A DNA stretch of 64,000 bases from [Anoxybacillus] calidus (lineage in GTDB: Bacteria > Bacillota > Bacilli > Bacillales > Anoxybacillaceae): NCBI RefSeq assembly GCF_013760845.1, contig NZ_JACDUU010000001.1:404082-468081 (forward strand), read 5' to 3'. Position numbers and translations under genes: made by a program. Under the pieces are notes generated by a model. It made no database searches, was not told the DNA's origin, and saw nothing but the letters and a program-made list of their open reading frames with translations. How positions within the stretch are numbered: position 1 is the first letter of the stretch; the number at the start of each line of letters is the position of its first letter. Of the stretch, positions 1-9,907 are shown one piece after another.

Positions 1-627
1 TTAGCACATTTTTCTGAGGAGTTTTTTAAGCTCAATGCCCGTGAACGATTAAAGTCAATGGATGAACTCCGTGTGATTACAGTCACTCATGAAAGTGCAT
101 TAAAAACAGTAACAGCTTCAACTTTACCAGCTGAAGAGCGGGTTGAGCGTGTTACTCGCTTTCGTCTTGTTATTGATGCGGTTCGTTCTGATCATCAACC
201 GCTTTGGTCAGAAATGGAACACTCAATTATGGACGCATTTTATCGAATGAAAAAAGCGGTTGAAAATGGGAACATGCAAGCATTTCAATCATCGTTTCAG
301 CAGTTTTTAAATCAATATGAGATGATAGAACCGAGTGTAAAAATTGATGTTACGCCTGAGCGATTTAAACGTGTTGATGCCAATATAGAACTGTTAGAGG
401 CGCCGGCGTTTTCTCAGCTTAGCTCTGATGGCCAGATGAAACAACTCCTCCAGATGGAACAAGACTTGCAGGCGCTATTTGACGATGTGAAAAAAGATGA
501 AGCTGACCCATCATTATGGTGGGTGATTATTTCAACAGGAAGCATCATCATTTTAACATTAAGTTATGTTGGCTGGAGAAAATATAGAGGGGAAAAAGAA
601 CAGAACAAATTACACGAAAAAGAATAA
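1..627 (+). CDS. ypjB: Sporulation protein YpjB, 5'-truncated by the window edge
   Basis: The reading frame is open from base 1, so the ATG at 58 is internal and the true start lies outside the window. The visible 208 codons are mostly charged, helical sequence. A single hydrophobic segment near the C-terminus (about bases 520-570, rich in I, L and W) is followed by a short KYRGEK-type basic tail, giving a C-terminal membrane anchor. Family and position (just upstream of ypjC, ypjD and dapB, as in B. subtilis) point to YpjB, annotated as a sporulation protein of unknown biochemistry. The N-terminal signal sequence expected for the family is not in the window. Confidence 0.8.
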   Translation, partial: LAHFSEEFFKLNARERLKSMDELRVITVTHESALKTVTASTLPAEERVERVTRFRLVIDAVRSDHQPLWSEMEHSIMDAFYRMKKAVENGNMQAFQSSFQQFLNQYEMIEPSVKIDVTPERFKRVDANIELLEAPAFSQLSSDGQMKQLLQMEQDLQALFDDVKKDEADPSLWWVIISTGSIIILTLSYVGWRKYRGEKEQNKLHEKE

Positions 628-628
628 G

Positions 629-736
629 AGAGGCTGTCCCATAAGTGTCTGACCTCACGCCAGTCGTACTTATCAAGTGTAATGTACGATAGATTGCGGT
701 TGTGATGTCCGACACTTTGCCTTTGAGACGGCCTCT
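629..736. repeat. Long-palindrome repeat, copy R1 (terminator between ypjB and ypjC)
   Basis: Outer arms AGAGGCTGTCCCA and GAGACGGCCTCT flank inner arms AAGTGTCTGACCTCACG and a degenerate GTGATGTCCGACACTT. The whole unit folds into one long hairpin between convergent genes, so it can end transcription from both sides. It belongs to a dispersed family also at 9672, 12701, 12831, 16594, 18768, 23545, 25204 and 29044. Confidence 0.75.
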
Positions 737-742
737 GTTTGT

Positions 743-1612
743 TTAAGGTTCGATCGGACGTTTATTTTCATCTAAAGTGAAACCTTCTCCCAATACATCA
801 TGCACGTCGCTCACGGCAACGAAAGCGTGTGGATCGACGGACGTAATGACGTTTTTTAAGCGGGAAAGTTCATTTTTCGCAATGACGCAATAAAGGACAT
901 CGCGTTCACGCTTTGTGTAAGAACCTTGTCCTTTTAATATCGTCACGCCACGGTCCATTTCATTCATAATTTTTTCAGCGATCTCACTGCTTTTTTCAGA
1001 AATAATTGTCGCACCCTTTGCTGCATAACCGCTATCCTGCATAAAATCAATGACACGGGCAGCTACAAATACAGCAACGAGCGTATACATTGCCTCGCGG
1101 TAGGAAAGGTATAAAATCAAGGATAACGTAATGACAACCGCATCAAACACAAACATTGTCTTGCCCATGCTAATGCCTTTATATTTGTACACGAGCCTTG
1201 CAATAATATCGACACCGCCAGTCGTTCCGCCGTAACGGAAAATGATACCTAGGCCGATTCCAATGAACACGCCGGCAAATAGCGCTGCTAGTGTTAAATC
1301 GTGTTTTAAAGGCATATGAATCGCATAGCGTTGGAAGATCCAGAGAAAAACAGATAAGCTGACTGTGCCAATAATGGTATATAAAAAGGCATTACGGCCT
1401 AGCAATCTCCAACCGATAAGAAACAGTGGAATATTCAATGCTAAATTGGTATAGGAAGGATCCCATTTGAACAAGAAATAAAGAAGAAGTGTAATTCCGG
1501 TAAAGCCGCCTTCTGCTAAGTTGTTTTGCATATTAAAATGAACGAGACCAAAGGCAAAAATCGCAGCACCAAGTAAAATAAACAAAATGTTTTTTATTTT
1601 TAATCCGAACAT
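743..1612 (-). CDS. ypjC: YitT-family membrane protein (YpjC)
   Basis: 289 residues. The N-terminal two thirds contain five to six hydrophobic helices with the glycine-rich RYGGTTGGVDIIARL stretch typical of YitT/DUF161 proteins. The C-terminal roughly 80 residues are soluble and match the DUF2179 domain (GVTILKGQGSYT, then VLYCVIAKNELSRLK). Family members are integral membrane proteins of unsettled function, possibly transport. The gene is convergent with ypjB. It is divergent from ypjD, and the intergenic region 1613-1747 should hold both promoters. Start chosen at the ATG at 1612, preceded by an AGGAGGG-type ribosome-binding site. Confidence 0.85.
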   Translation of the reverse strand: MFGLKIKNILFILLGAAIFAFGLVHFNMQNNLAEGGFTGITLLLYFLFKWDPSYTNLALNIPLFLIGWRLLGRNAFLYTIIGTVSLSVFLWIFQRYAIHMPLKHDLTLAALFAGVFIGIGLGIIFRYGGTTGGVDIIARLVYKYKGISMGKTMFVFDAVVITLSLILYLSYREAMYTLVAVFVAARVIDFMQDSGYAAKGATIISEKSSEIAEKIMNEMDRGVTILKGQGSYTKRERDVLYCVIAKNELSRLKNVITSVDPHAFVAVSDVHDVLGEGFTLDENKRPIEP

Positions 1613-1747
1613 AAAGCCCTCCTTGTATATGAAGAATAGTCGGCGACCTTAATTATAGAGGAAGTTATCTTTGCAAGCAATGAACGTAGAAAATATTTGT
1701 CAAAATCGCTCGTTTTGGCTAACATGAAAGAATGAGAGGTGACGTAG

Positions 1748-2086
1748 ATGTCAGAAAAAACGATGAGACAATTGCAGGAAGAAGTCGATGCATATATCAG
1801 TCAATTTAAAGAGGGCTATTTCAGCCCGCTTGCAATGCTGGCAAGGATGACAGAAGAATTAGGGGAATTAGCCCGGGAAATTAATCATTATTATGGAGAA
1901 AAACCGAAAAAAAAATCAGAAAAAGAAAAAACGATTGAAGAAGAAATGGGAGATTTATTATTTGTACTTATTTGTTTTGCCAACTCCCTTAATATCGACC
2001 TTCAACAAGCTCATGATTTAGTGATGGAAAAATTTCATACAAGAGATAAAAATCGTTGGACAAGAAAAGAAGAAGCAAAGGAGTAG
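1748..2086 (+). CDS. ypjD: MazG-like nucleotide pyrophosphohydrolase (YpjD)
   Basis: 112 residues, the usual length for single-domain MazG-like enzymes. The metal-binding EExxE motif is seen as [10 protein letters not shown] in the first half, with the second acidic pair [16 protein letters not shown] in the centre. Such enzymes hydrolyse nucleoside triphosphates to monophosphate and pyrophosphate; the natural substrate is unknown. It opens a tightly spaced operon: only 7 bases separate its stop from dapB. Ribosome-binding site GAGGTG precedes the ATG. Confidence 0.85.
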   Translation: MSEKTMRQLQEEVDAYISQFKEGYFSPLAMLARMTEELGELAREINHYYGEKPKKKSEKEKTIEEEMGDLLFVLICFANSLNIDLQQAHDLVMEKFHTRDKNRWTRKEEAKE

Positions 2087-2093
2087 ACGACCT

Positions 2094-2894
2094 ATGAAAA
2101 CAATCAACGTTGTTGTGGCCGGTCCGCGCGGAAGAATGGGGCGGGAAGCAGTATCATTAGTACATAATACGGAACATTTTCAGCTAGTGGCAGTGATTGA
2201 CCGTATGAACGATGGAAAAAGTCTTTCTTCTGTAGACGGATTTACCGGAATAGATGTTCCTATTTATACGGACGCTGAGCGCTGTTTTCAAGAAGTAAAG
2301 CCGGATGTATTAATTGACTTAACCACTCCGGAAGTTGGAAAAAAGCATGCGGAATTAGCATTGCATTACGGTGTTCGTCCAGTCGTCGGTACAACAGGAT
2401 TTACAAAAGAAGATTTAGCACGATTAACCGAGTTAGCAGAAGGTAAAGGAATTGGTGCCGTTATCGCGCCAAACTTTGCTGTTGGCGCCATTTTAATGAT
2501 GAAATTTGCACAAATGGCAGCCAAATATTTCACCGATGTTGAGATTATTGAGCTTCACCATGACCAAAAATTAGACGCTCCATCAGGTACAGCGGTGAAA
2601 ACAGCGGAACTCATTTCCATGGTAAGACCTTCAAAAAAGCAGGGACATCCAGAAGAAAAAGAAACACTGCAAGGCGCAAGAGGTGCGACATATGATGGGA
2701 TTCCAATTCATAGCGTGCGTCTACCGGGACTTATTGCCCATCAAGAAGTCATTTTCGGCGGAAATGGACAAGCGTTAACGATTCGACATGATTCATTTAA
2801 TCGGGCATCGTTTATGTCAGGGGTTAAACTTTCAGTGGAGACAGTGATGAAATTAAATACGCTTGTCTATGGATTGGAAAATATTATTGAATGA
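2094..2894 (+). CDS. dapB: 4-hydroxy-tetrahydrodipicolinate reductase
   Basis: 266 residues. It catalyses the NAD(P)H-dependent reduction step in the diaminopimelate/lysine pathway, which feeds peptidoglycan and spore dipicolinate. The nucleotide-binding GPRGRMG loop is at residues 10-16. The signature [15 protein letters not shown] holds the catalytic His pair at 155-156, Lys159 and the substrate-binding SGT at 164-166. The stop overlaps the upstream part of the mgsA leader, so dapB and mgsA are almost certainly cotranscribed. Confidence 0.97.
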   Translation: MKTINVVVAGPRGRMGREAVSLVHNTEHFQLVAVIDRMNDGKSLSSVDGFTGIDVPIYTDAERCFQEVKPDVLIDLTTPEVGKKHAELALHYGVRPVVGTTGFTKEDLARLTELAEGKGIGAVIAPNFAVGAILMMKFAQMAAKYFTDVEIIELHHDQKLDAPSGTAVKTAELISMVRPSKKQGHPEEKETLQGARGATYDGIPIHSVRLPGLIAHQEVIFGGNGQALTIRHDSFNRASFMSGVKLSVETVMKLNTLVYGLENIIE

Positions 2895-2908
2895 TAGGAG
2901 AGAAAAGC

Positions 2909-3319
2909 ATGAAGATCGCCCTCATTGCGCATGACAAAAAGAAGGCGGATATGATTCAGTTCGCCATTGCTTATCAAGCGATTTTGGAAAAACATGAATT
3001 ATATGCGACGGGAACGACAGGCTTGCGCATTCATGAAGCGACAGGCTTGCCGATCCATCGCTTTCAGTCTGGACCGCTTGGAGGCGATCAAGAAATTGGA
3101 GCAATGATTGCGCAAAATAAGATGGATATGGTCATCTTTTTCCGCGATCCGCTCACCGCGCAGCCGCATGAGCCAGATGTGAGCGCATTAATTCGTCTAT
3201 GTGATGTATACTCCATTCCGCTTGCAACGAACATGGGAACAGCGGAAATATTAATCAAGGGCTTAGAACGTGGCGATTTCGCGTGGCGAAAAATTATCAA
3301 TGAAAAACAAGGTGAATAA
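2909..3319 (+). CDS. mgsA: Methylglyoxal synthase
   Basis: 136 residues from the ATG at 2909. This start is preferred over the in-frame ATG at 2891 because it gives the family's usual length and sits behind a GGAG site at 2897-2900. The enzyme converts dihydroxyacetone phosphate to methylglyoxal and phosphate. Phosphate-binding ATGTTG is at 33-38, SGPLGGDQ carries the catalytic Asp60, FFRDPL carries Asp80, and His87 follows. Neighbouring bshB1 and bshA make bacillithiol, a thiol used in methylglyoxal detoxification in Bacillus, so the clustering is functionally sensible (inference). Confidence 0.96.
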   Translation: MKIALIAHDKKKADMIQFAIAYQAILEKHELYATGTTGLRIHEATGLPIHRFQSGPLGGDQEIGAMIAQNKMDMVIFFRDPLTAQPHEPDVSALIRLCDVYSIPLATNMGTAEILIKGLERGDFAWRKIINEKQGE

Positions 3320-3320
3320 C

Positions 3321-4037
3321 ATGAACGATCGTTCATTACATATATTAGCATTTGGTGCTCATCCGGATGATGTCGAAATCGGGATGGGCGGCACGATTGC
3401 AAAATACGCGCGCAAAGGCTATAAAATCGGTATTTGTGATTTAACATTGGCGGAACTTTCATCGAATGGAACAGTCGAATTGCGGCAGCAAGAAGCAAAG
3501 GAAGCTGCTCATATATTAGGGGTGACAGAGAGAGTAAATCTGCGGCTTCCGGATCGTAGCTTGCTAAAAAATGAGGCATACATTCATAAAATTGTTTCGG
3601 TTATTCGCGAGTATCGTCCAAGCATCGTATTTGCCCCTTATTGGGTGGATCGTCATCCGGATCATGGAAATTGTGCGTCGCTTGTCGAAGAAGCGGTGTT
3701 TTCTGCTGCGATTCGACGTTATGAAGATGAAAGAAATTTACCGGCTCATCGCGTCAAGTCCCTATATTTTTACATGATTAACGGTTTTCATCAGCCAAGT
3801 TTTCTCATCGATATAAGTGATACGATCGAACTGAAATTAGCCAGTTTGCGTGCATATAAAAGCCAATTTGAGAAAACAGCTGGTTCAGTGGATACACCGC
3901 TGACAAATGGTTATATCGAAACAGTAGAAAGTCGTGAGCGGTTATTCGGTAAAGAAGCAGGTGTTCCGTTCGCTGAAGGATTTATTTCCAAAAAACCGAT
4001 TTTAATTTCACATGATTTATTAGGAGAGATGAAATGA
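3321..4037 (+). CDS. bshB1: Bacillithiol biosynthesis deacetylase BshB1
   Basis: 238 residues, LmbE/PIG-L zinc deacetylase family. The zinc motif AHPDD is at 13-17 and the second His motif RHPDH at 111-115. The family removes the acetyl group from GlcNAc-malate, the second step of bacillithiol synthesis. Start chosen at 3321, one base after the mgsA stop, behind GGTGAA. The longer frame from 3270 would overlap mgsA by 50 bases. The stop overlaps the bshA start by 4 bases (ATGA), indicating translational coupling. Confidence 0.95.
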   Translation: MNDRSLHILAFGAHPDDVEIGMGGTIAKYARKGYKIGICDLTLAELSSNGTVELRQQEAKEAAHILGVTERVNLRLPDRSLLKNEAYIHKIVSVIREYRPSIVFAPYWVDRHPDHGNCASLVEEAVFSAAIRRYEDERNLPAHRVKSLYFYMINGFHQPSFLIDISDTIELKLASLRAYKSQFEKTAGSVDTPLTNGYIETVESRERLFGKEAGVPFAEGFISKKPILISHDLLGEMK

Positions 4038-5170
4038 AACTAAAAATTGGCATTGTCTGTTATCCAACTGTTGGCGGCTCTGGTGTCGTTGCCACAGAAT
4101 TAGGAAAACTCCTTGCTGAACGGGGACATGAAATTCACTTTATTTCATCAAGCGTGCCGTTTCGTTTAAATAAAGTGTACAGCAATATTTACTATCATGA
4201 AGTGAGCGTCAATCAATATTCTGTATTTCAATACCCGCCGTATGATTTAGCGCTCTCAAGCAAAATCGCAGAGGTAGCAAAGCGAGAGAAATTGGATTTA
4301 TTGCACGTTCATTATGCAGTGCCTCATGCGGTTTGTGCCGTGCTCGCCAAGCAAATGGTGGGAGAACATCTCAAGATTGTGACAACATTGCATGGAACAG
4401 ATATTACGGTACTCGGCTATGACCCTTCATTGAGCGAAATCATAAAGTTTGGAATTGAACAATCTGATATCGTGACAGCTGTATCCAATGCGCTTGTGCA
4501 GCAAACGTATGAACTTCTTGATGTCAATAAAGAAATTGAAACGGTTTATAATTTTGTTGATGAGCGCGTTTATCGCAAAAAAGATGTTCATGATTTGAAA
4601 AAACAATACGGCATTCGTCCTGAAGAAAAAGTCGTGATTCACGTTTCAAATTTTCGTCATGTCAAACGCGTCCCGGATATTGTAAAGGTGTTTAACCTTA
4701 TTCAGAAAGAAATTCCGGCGAAGCTTCTTCTTGTCGGTGACGGGCCGGAAATGACTGTTGTTTGCCGCCTCGTGAAAGAGCTAGGATTAAAAGAAAAAGT
4801 ATTATTTTTAGGAAAGCAGGAAAATCTTGAAGAATTGTATTCCTTTAGTGATGTAAAACTTCTTTTATCAGAAAAAGAAAGTTTCGGCCTCGTTTTATTA
4901 GAAGCGATGGCATGCGGTGTTCCGTGTGTCGGAACGAAAATAGGAGGAATCCCCGAAGTGATCGAGGATGGAAAAACAGGGTATCTTTGCAAATTAGGAG
5001 CTATTGAAGAAGCAGCAGAAAAAACGTTGCGCATTTTGAAGGATTCTCAGCTTCATGCCTATATGGCGGACGAGGCGCTAAAAAAAGTATACGAAAAATT
5101 TCATTCAGAACGAATTGTATCGCAGTACGAATGGATTTATCATCGTGTTATTGAAGGTGTGAAGCCATGA
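4034..5170 (+). CDS. bshA: N-acetyl-alpha-D-glucosaminyl L-malate synthase BshA
   Basis: 378 residues, GT-B fold family 4 glycosyltransferase. It joins L-malate to UDP-GlcNAc in the first step of bacillithiol synthesis. The N-terminal [14 protein letters not shown] donor/acceptor loop and the C-terminal E-x7-E signature ([20 protein letters not shown]) are both intact. Overlap with bshB1 upstream and cca downstream (ATGA-type, 4 bases) shows a compact operon. Confidence 0.95.
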   Translation: MKLKIGIVCYPTVGGSGVVATELGKLLAERGHEIHFISSSVPFRLNKVYSNIYYHEVSVNQYSVFQYPPYDLALSSKIAEVAKREKLDLLHVHYAVPHAVCAVLAKQMVGEHLKIVTTLHGTDITVLGYDPSLSEIIKFGIEQSDIVTAVSNALVQQTYELLDVNKEIETVYNFVDERVYRKKDVHDLKKQYGIRPEEKVVIHVSNFRHVKRVPDIVKVFNLIQKEIPAKLLLVGDGPEMTVVCRLVKELGLKEKVLFLGKQENLEELYSFSDVKLLLSEKESFGLVLLEAMACGVPCVGTKIGGIPEVIEDGKTGYLCKLGAIEEAAEKTLRILKDSQLHAYMADEALKKVYEKFHSERIVSQYEWIYHRVIEGVKP

Positions 5171-6384
5171 AACAACCTTTTGCCAAAGCGTTACATATTA
5201 TCAAACAATTGAAAGCACATGGTCATGATGCTTATTTTGTCGGTGGGGCGGTACGCGATTTTTTACTGCGCCGCCCGATTGGTGATGTTGATATTGCTAC
5301 TTCGGCGCTTCCCGAAGAAGTGATGCGCATTTTTCCAAAAACGATCGGCGTCGGAGTGGAACATGGCACTGTCATGGTTCTCCATGAAGGAACTTCGTAT
5401 GAAGTAACCACGTTTCGCACAGAAGGAAAGTATGAAGATTATCGCCGCCCTCAATCAGTGACATTTGTCCGCTCGCTTCATGAAGATTTAAAACGGCGAG
5501 ATTTTACGATGAACGCCATCGCTATGGATGAGCATGGACAAATGATTGATCCGTTTGCCGGGCAGGAAGCGATACAAATGAAAATCATCCGAACAGTTGG
5601 AGACGCTAAGGAGCGGTTTTCTGAAGATGCGCTCCGCATGATGCGGGCTCTTCGATTTGTCAGCCAGCTCGGATTTTATTTAAGTGAAGAAACAAAAGAA
5701 GCGATTCAAGAGCTTGCTCCGCTTCTTGCCCACATTTCTGTTGAGCGGATCACCGTTGAGTTTGAAAAATTATTGCAAGGTGCCTATAGTCAAGAAGCGC
5801 TTTCGTTATTAGTGGAAACGAATTTATATAAGTACATGCCGGGGCTTTGCGAAAAACGAGCACAACTTGAACAGCTTGCCGCACATAATTGGACGCTCTT
5901 AACGGAACGGGCTGAATACTGGGGACTGTTTGCTTATTTGCTCGATGTGCAGCAAACATTAATTCCATTTTTGCGCCTTTGGAAGCTGCCGAACCAACTC
6001 ATAAAAGATGTACAAGCGATTCTAAATATCTTAGGAGAAATTAAACAAAACAATGATTGGACAAAAGAGAAGCTGTATCGATACGGTTTAACGCATGCTT
6101 TGTCTGCGGAAAAAATTCGTTCTTTGTTAAGTGGAGAAAAAATCGACATCAACATGGCGAAGCTAAGGCAGCTTTTTGATTCGCTTCCTATTAAAGAGCG
6201 AAAGGAGTTAGCCATTAACGGAAACGATTTAATGAGATGGTTTAATAAACGAGGCGGACCTTGGGTGGCGGAAATGCTGACGCTTGTTGAAAATGCCATT
6301 ATTTCTGGGGAAATTGAAAATAATGATGAGCAAATAAAGGAGTGGCTGGCGCAGTGCAATCGGAAACTCGAAGAAAATTATTAG
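5167..6384 (+). CDS. cca: CCA-adding tRNA nucleotidyltransferase
   Basis: 405 residues, class II CCA-adding enzyme of Bacillus type. The head-domain motif GGAVRD starts at residue 26, the catalytic GDVDI at 39-43 has both Asp residues (40, 42), and [12 protein letters not shown] follows. It builds and repairs the CCA end of tRNAs, relevant here because two of the nine tRNA genes in this window lack an encoded CCA. It overlaps bshA upstream. Its 3' end overlaps the birA start by about 30 bases. Confidence 0.96.
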   Translation: MKQPFAKALHIIKQLKAHGHDAYFVGGAVRDFLLRRPIGDVDIATSALPEEVMRIFPKTIGVGVEHGTVMVLHEGTSYEVTTFRTEGKYEDYRRPQSVTFVRSLHEDLKRRDFTMNAIAMDEHGQMIDPFAGQEAIQMKIIRTVGDAKERFSEDALRMMRALRFVSQLGFYLSEETKEAIQELAPLLAHISVERITVEFEKLLQGAYSQEALSLLVETNLYKYMPGLCEKRAQLEQLAAHNWTLLTERAEYWGLFAYLLDVQQTLIPFLRLWKLPNQLIKDVQAILNILGEIKQNNDWTKEKLYRYGLTHALSAEKIRSLLSGEKIDINMAKLRQLFDSLPIKERKELAINGNDLMRWFNKRGGPWVAEMLTLVENAIISGEIENNDEQIKEWLAQCNRKLEENY

Positions 6385-7331
6385 AATTATTTTCACAGGC
6401 AAAAGGTGATTTTATTTCCGGACAAAAAATCAGTGAAATATTGGGCTGTTCACGGACAGCAGTATGGAAGCATATTGAAGATTTGCGAAAAGAGGGATTT
6501 GAGTTAGAAGCGGTGCGCCGCCTCGGCTACCGCATTACAAAAGCTCCTGATAAAATTACAGCCAATGAAATTCAGTTTGGTTTGCAAACGGAAGTGCTTG
6601 GTCGCCACATTTATTATGAAGAAGAAGTGACTTCAACGCAAAAGATTGCCCATAAGCTCGCCTATGAAGGAGCTCCGGAAGGAACGCTTGTTGTCGCAGA
6701 ACTGCAAACGACAGGGCGTGGGCGATTAGATCGCACTTGGTTTTCCCCAAAGGGGACGGGAATTTGGATGAGTTTGATTTTGCGGCCAGCAATTCCGCCG
6801 CAAAAGGCGCCACAGCTTACATTGCTTGCGGCTGTTGCCGTTGCCCAAGGAATCCAGGAAGTGACAGGTCTCTTTCCGGATATTAAATGGCCGAATGATA
6901 TTTTGATCAATGGCAAAAAGGCCGTCGGTATTTTGACAGAACTTCAAGCAGAATCGGAGCGAATTCATTCGGTCATCATCGGCATTGGCATTAACGTTAA
7001 TCAGGAGATAGAGCAGTTTCCTGAGGAGATTCAACGAATAGCTACTTCGCTTTCGCTTGAAAAAGGAGAAAAAATCAATCGCGCTGAACTGATTAAAGCG
7101 ATTTTATTGAAATTCGAAACATTATACCGTCAATATTTACAGCATGGCTTTCTACCAATCAAGCTGCTTTGGGAAGGGTATTCGGTCAGTATCGGCAAGG
7201 AAATTATTGCGCACACACCAAACGATAGCATAAAAGGAAAAGCGCTTGGAATTACCGATGAGGGTGTGTTAATGCTTGAAGCAGCTGATGGAGTGATTCA
7301 TTATATTCATTCTGCCGACATTGAATTATAA
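6354..7331 (+). CDS. birA: Bifunctional biotin operon repressor / biotin-protein ligase BirA
   Basis: 325 residues from GTG 6354. The alternative GTG at 6342 is part of the AAAGGAG ribosome-binding site (6336-6342), so 6354 is preferred. Residues 1-60 are a winged helix (ISEILGCSRTAVWKHIEDL) that binds biotin operators. The ligase core has GRGR at 121-124 and KWPND at 178-182, and the C-terminal SH3-like domain follows. It attaches biotin to carboxyl-carrier proteins and represses biotin genes. It is the last gene of the dapB-mgsA-bsh-cca-birA run. Confidence 0.96.
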   Translation: MQSETRRKLLELFSQAKGDFISGQKISEILGCSRTAVWKHIEDLRKEGFELEAVRRLGYRITKAPDKITANEIQFGLQTEVLGRHIYYEEEVTSTQKIAHKLAYEGAPEGTLVVAELQTTGRGRLDRTWFSPKGTGIWMSLILRPAIPPQKAPQLTLLAAVAVAQGIQEVTGLFPDIKWPNDILINGKKAVGILTELQAESERIHSVIIGIGINVNQEIEQFPEEIQRIATSLSLEKGEKINRAELIKAILLKFETLYRQYLQHGFLPIKLLWEGYSVSIGKEIIAHTPNDSIKGKALGITDEGVLMLEAADGVIHYIHSADIEL

Positions 7332-7379
7332 AAAATATAGAAAAGTTGTTAGAATTTTGTTACAATAATAAATGGTTAT

Positions 7380-7540
7380 GGGCAGTATCTTGTCGGAACT
7401 GCACCTTATTTGTTAGGGAAAATGTATTTAGTATCTGCCTTGATCCAAAATAACGGACTGGGACAGAGGGATGAAGTCAACCGATATGTGTGAGTACGTC
7501 CTTCTTTCTCAACAGCAGGAAAGAAGGATTTTTTATTCAT
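7380..7540 (+). promoter_or_regulatory. Structured leader upstream of panB, candidate pan-motif RNA with attenuator
   Basis: The 257 bases between birA and panB contain a GCAGT...ACTGC hairpin starting near 7381, a GACT...AGTC hairpin with an A/G-rich interior at 7456-7478, and then an intrinsic-terminator-like hairpin at 7499-7528 followed by TTTTTTATT. A terminator inside a leader, 50 bases before the gene, suggests attenuation. Established knowledge: the pan RNA motif lies upstream of panB/panC/panD in Firmicutes. Assignment to that class is by position and general shape only; I could not match a consensus. Confidence 0.5.
7499..7536 (+). terminator. Attenuator-like hairpin before panB
   Basis: Ten-base perfect stem TCCTTCTTTC / GAAAGAAGGA with a 10-base loop, followed by TTTTTTATT. 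It either ends birA read-through or works as the off-state of the panB leader. Confidence 0.75.
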
Positions 7541-7588
7541 CGTGTCTTCGGTGATTCATTTCCTCTGATAAAAGAGGAGGTATCATGA

Positions 7589-8428
7589 ATGAAAACAAAA
7601 AACGATTTTTTAAAGATGAAAGCAAATAACGAACCGATTGTCATGTTGACGGCTTATGACTATCCGTCAGCAAAGTTGGCAGAAGCAGCTTCTGTCGATA
7701 TGATTCTTGTTGGTGATTCTTTAGGAATGGTTGTGCTTGGATATGACTCAACGATTCCTGTCACAGTCGATGATATGATTCACCATACGAAAGCGGTTCG
7801 CCGAGGAGCACCAAATACGTTTATCGTTACTGATATGCCGTTTATGTCGTATCATATTTCGAAGGAAGAAGCGTTGCGAAATGCTCAGCGCATTATGCAG
7901 GAGACAGGAGCGAACGCGGTCAAAGTAGAAGGAGCAGACCAAGTATTAGAAGTCATTGCTGCGTTGACGCAGGCAGGCGTACCGGTTGTTGCTCATTTAG
8001 GGCTGACGCCGCAATCCGTCGGTGTGTTAGGTGGCTATAAAGTGCAGGGAAAAGATGCAGAAAGCGCACGAAAATTAATGGAAGATGCAAAACGGTGCGA
8101 ACAAGCCGGAGCGATAGCACTGGTATTAGAGTGTGTGCCGAAGCAGTTGGCAGCGGCAATAACAAGAGAGCTTTCTATCCCAACAATCGGTATTGGGGCG
8201 GGAGACGAAACGGATGGCCAAGTGCTCGTCTTTCACGATGTTCTTGGCTATGGTGTGGAGCGAGTGCCAAAGTTTGTCAAAAAATATGCGAACATTCAAG
8301 AGACGATTATACAAGCATTATCAAGTTATGTTACAGAAGTGAAATTCCGTAAATTTCCTGAATCAAGTCATATGTTTACAATGAAAGAAGAAGAGTTAAC
8401 AGCATTGTATGGAGGAAAAGAACAATGA
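7589..8428 (+). CDS. panB: 3-methyl-2-oxobutanoate hydroxymethyltransferase
   Basis: 279 residues, the usual length. The first committed pantothenate step uses methylene-tetrahydrofolate and magnesium. The [14 protein letters not shown] segment (residues 42-55) carries the metal-binding Asp, and the [17 protein letters not shown] motif near residue 195 is characteristic. Start at 7589 behind AGAGGAGG. The stop overlaps the panC start by 4 bases, giving a coupled panBCD operon. Confidence 0.97.
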   Translation: MKTKNDFLKMKANNEPIVMLTAYDYPSAKLAEAASVDMILVGDSLGMVVLGYDSTIPVTVDDMIHHTKAVRRGAPNTFIVTDMPFMSYHISKEEALRNAQRIMQETGANAVKVEGADQVLEVIAALTQAGVPVVAHLGLTPQSVGVLGGYKVQGKDAESARKLMEDAKRCEQAGAIALVLECVPKQLAAAITRELSIPTIGIGAGDETDGQVLVFHDVLGYGVERVPKFVKKYANIQETIIQALSSYVTEVKFRKFPESSHMFTMKEEELTALYGGKEQ

Positions 8429-9273
8429 TTGTCGTAACGAACATTCACGATATGCAGCAAAAAATGAACCAATTTCGACTACAAGGAAAAACAATCGGCT
8501 TTGTGCCGACAATGGGCTATTTACATGAAGGACATGTGGCGCTCTTAAACGAAGCACGCGAACAAAATGATATTGTTGTTTTAAGCATTTTTGTCAACCC
8601 GCTTCAGTTCGGTCCGAACGAAGACTTTGATCGCTATCCTCGCGATATTAAGCGCGACGAAACCATCGCCAAAGAAGCTGGAGTCGATGTTCTCTTTTAT
8701 CCAGATGTAGCTGAAATGTATCCACGTCCTTTGAGCATTAAGACCGTCGTTACTGAACGTGTGGATGTATTGTGCGGGAAATCAAGACCAGGTCATTTTG
8801 ATGGGGTCGTGACAGTGTTGATGAAACTATTTAATATCGTTATGCCGCATCGTGCGTATTTCGGTATGAAAGATGCGCAGCAAGTAGCCGTTGTTGATGG
8901 ACTCATTCGCGATTTTAATTTTCCAATTGAACTTATACCTGTTCCAACGGTTCGTGAAGAAGACGGCTTAGCGAAAAGTTCACGCAATGTCTATTTATCC
9001 GAAGAGGAGCGGAAAAAAGCTCCGGCTCTATATGAAGCATTACAAAAGGCAAAGGCAGCCGTTGAAGAAGGAGAAAGAAGTCCGGTCGTGATTCGAAATC
9101 TTGTGATTGATTATATAAAAACACATACTCATGCTGAAATTGATTATGTGGAGATTTATTCCTATCCTGAACTCAAACCGATACAAGTACTTTCTGGAAA
9201 AGTGATTATTGCTGTTGCTGTTCGGTTTACAAATGCCCGTCTCATTGATAATATTACACTTGATGTTAAATAG
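8425..9273 (+). CDS. panC: Pantothenate synthetase
   Basis: 282 residues. It condenses pantoate and beta-alanine with ATP. The nucleotidyl-transferase HxGH motif is HEGH at 34-37 after FVPTMGYL, and the KMSKS-equivalent is in [11 protein letters not shown] near residue 183. It overlaps panB by 4 bases and is followed by panD after 13 bases. Confidence 0.97.
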   Translation: MIVVTNIHDMQQKMNQFRLQGKTIGFVPTMGYLHEGHVALLNEAREQNDIVVLSIFVNPLQFGPNEDFDRYPRDIKRDETIAKEAGVDVLFYPDVAEMYPRPLSIKTVVTERVDVLCGKSRPGHFDGVVTVLMKLFNIVMPHRAYFGMKDAQQVAVVDGLIRDFNFPIELIPVPTVREEDGLAKSSRNVYLSEEERKKAPALYEALQKAKAAVEEGERSPVVIRNLVIDYIKTHTHAEIDYVEIYSYPELKPIQVLSGKVIIAVAVRFTNARLIDNITLDVK

Positions 9274-9286
9274 GAGGGATTTATTC

Positions 9287-9670
9287 ATGTTTCGTACGCT
9301 CATGAATGCGAAAATTCATCGCGCTCGCGTTACGGAGGCAAATTTGAATTATGTTGGAAGCATTACGATTGATGAAGATATTTTAGATGCTGTCGGCATG
9401 GTAGCAAATGAAAAAGTGCAAATTGTTAACAACAATAACGGAGCGCGTTTTGAAACATATATTATACCTGGAGAAAGAGGAAGCGGTGTGTTTTGCTTAA
9501 ATGGCGCTGCTGCTCGTCTTGTACAGAAGGATGATATTATTATTGTTATTTCTTACGCGCTTGTACCGGAAGAAAAAATCGCCGAGCATCGTCCCAAAGT
9601 AGCGATTATGGATGAAAATAATAAAATTAAACAGTTAATTGTGCAAGAACCGGCTGCGACAGTGTTATAA
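9287..9670 (+). CDS. panD: Aspartate 1-decarboxylase, pyruvoyl-dependent
   Basis: 127 residues from the ATG at 9287, preceded by TAGGAGGG. It makes beta-alanine for PanC. The self-cleavage site Gly24-Ser25 (NYVGSITID) that generates the pyruvoyl cofactor is intact. The longer frame from 9209 overlaps panC and is rejected because the 127-residue product is exactly the family length. Last gene of panBCD, followed by repeat copy R2. Confidence 0.97.
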   Translation: MFRTLMNAKIHRARVTEANLNYVGSITIDEDILDAVGMVANEKVQIVNNNNGARFETYIIPGERGSGVFCLNGAAARLVQKDDIIIVISYALVPEEKIAEHRPKVAIMDENNKIKQLIVQEPAATVL

Positions 9671-9671
9671 T

Positions 9672-9828
9672 AGAGGCTGACTTACAAGAGGCTGACCCGA
9701 AAGCAAGTGTCAGAACCCACCACCATAATATATAGGACATAACAATGGCTAAAAACACTATATATTGTGAGTTACGCGTGAGGTCAAACACTTATGGGTC
9801 AGTCCCTTCTTTGAGTCAGTCTTTTTTC
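9672..9828. repeat. Long-palindrome repeat, nested copy R2 (terminator of panBCD)
   Basis: Outer arms AGAGGCTGACTTAC and GAGTCAGTCTTTTTT enclose a second complete unit with arms AGAGGCTGACCC/GGGTCAGTCCC, then AAGTGTCAGAACCCAC/GCGTGAGGTCAAACACTT, then ATATATAG-type inner arms. This looks like one palindrome placed inside the loop of an existing terminator hairpin. Confidence 0.7.
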
Positions 9829-9907
9829 TTTCTTCAATGTTAAAATGTCAATTAGAAATGGTTTAGAAAGTGACTGTTTCTCTGTCAATGAACATCGAGG
9901 TGGAACA

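Noticed and set aside
3088-3579. 163-codon minus-strand frame across mgsA and bshB1
   Set aside because: Shadow of two well-recognised plus-strand genes.
4702-5034. 110-codon minus-strand frame inside bshA
   Set aside because: Antisense to conserved glycosyltransferase motifs; no ribosome-binding site.
5934-6359. 141-codon minus-strand frame inside cca
   Set aside because: Ser/Phe-rich shadow of a recognised gene.
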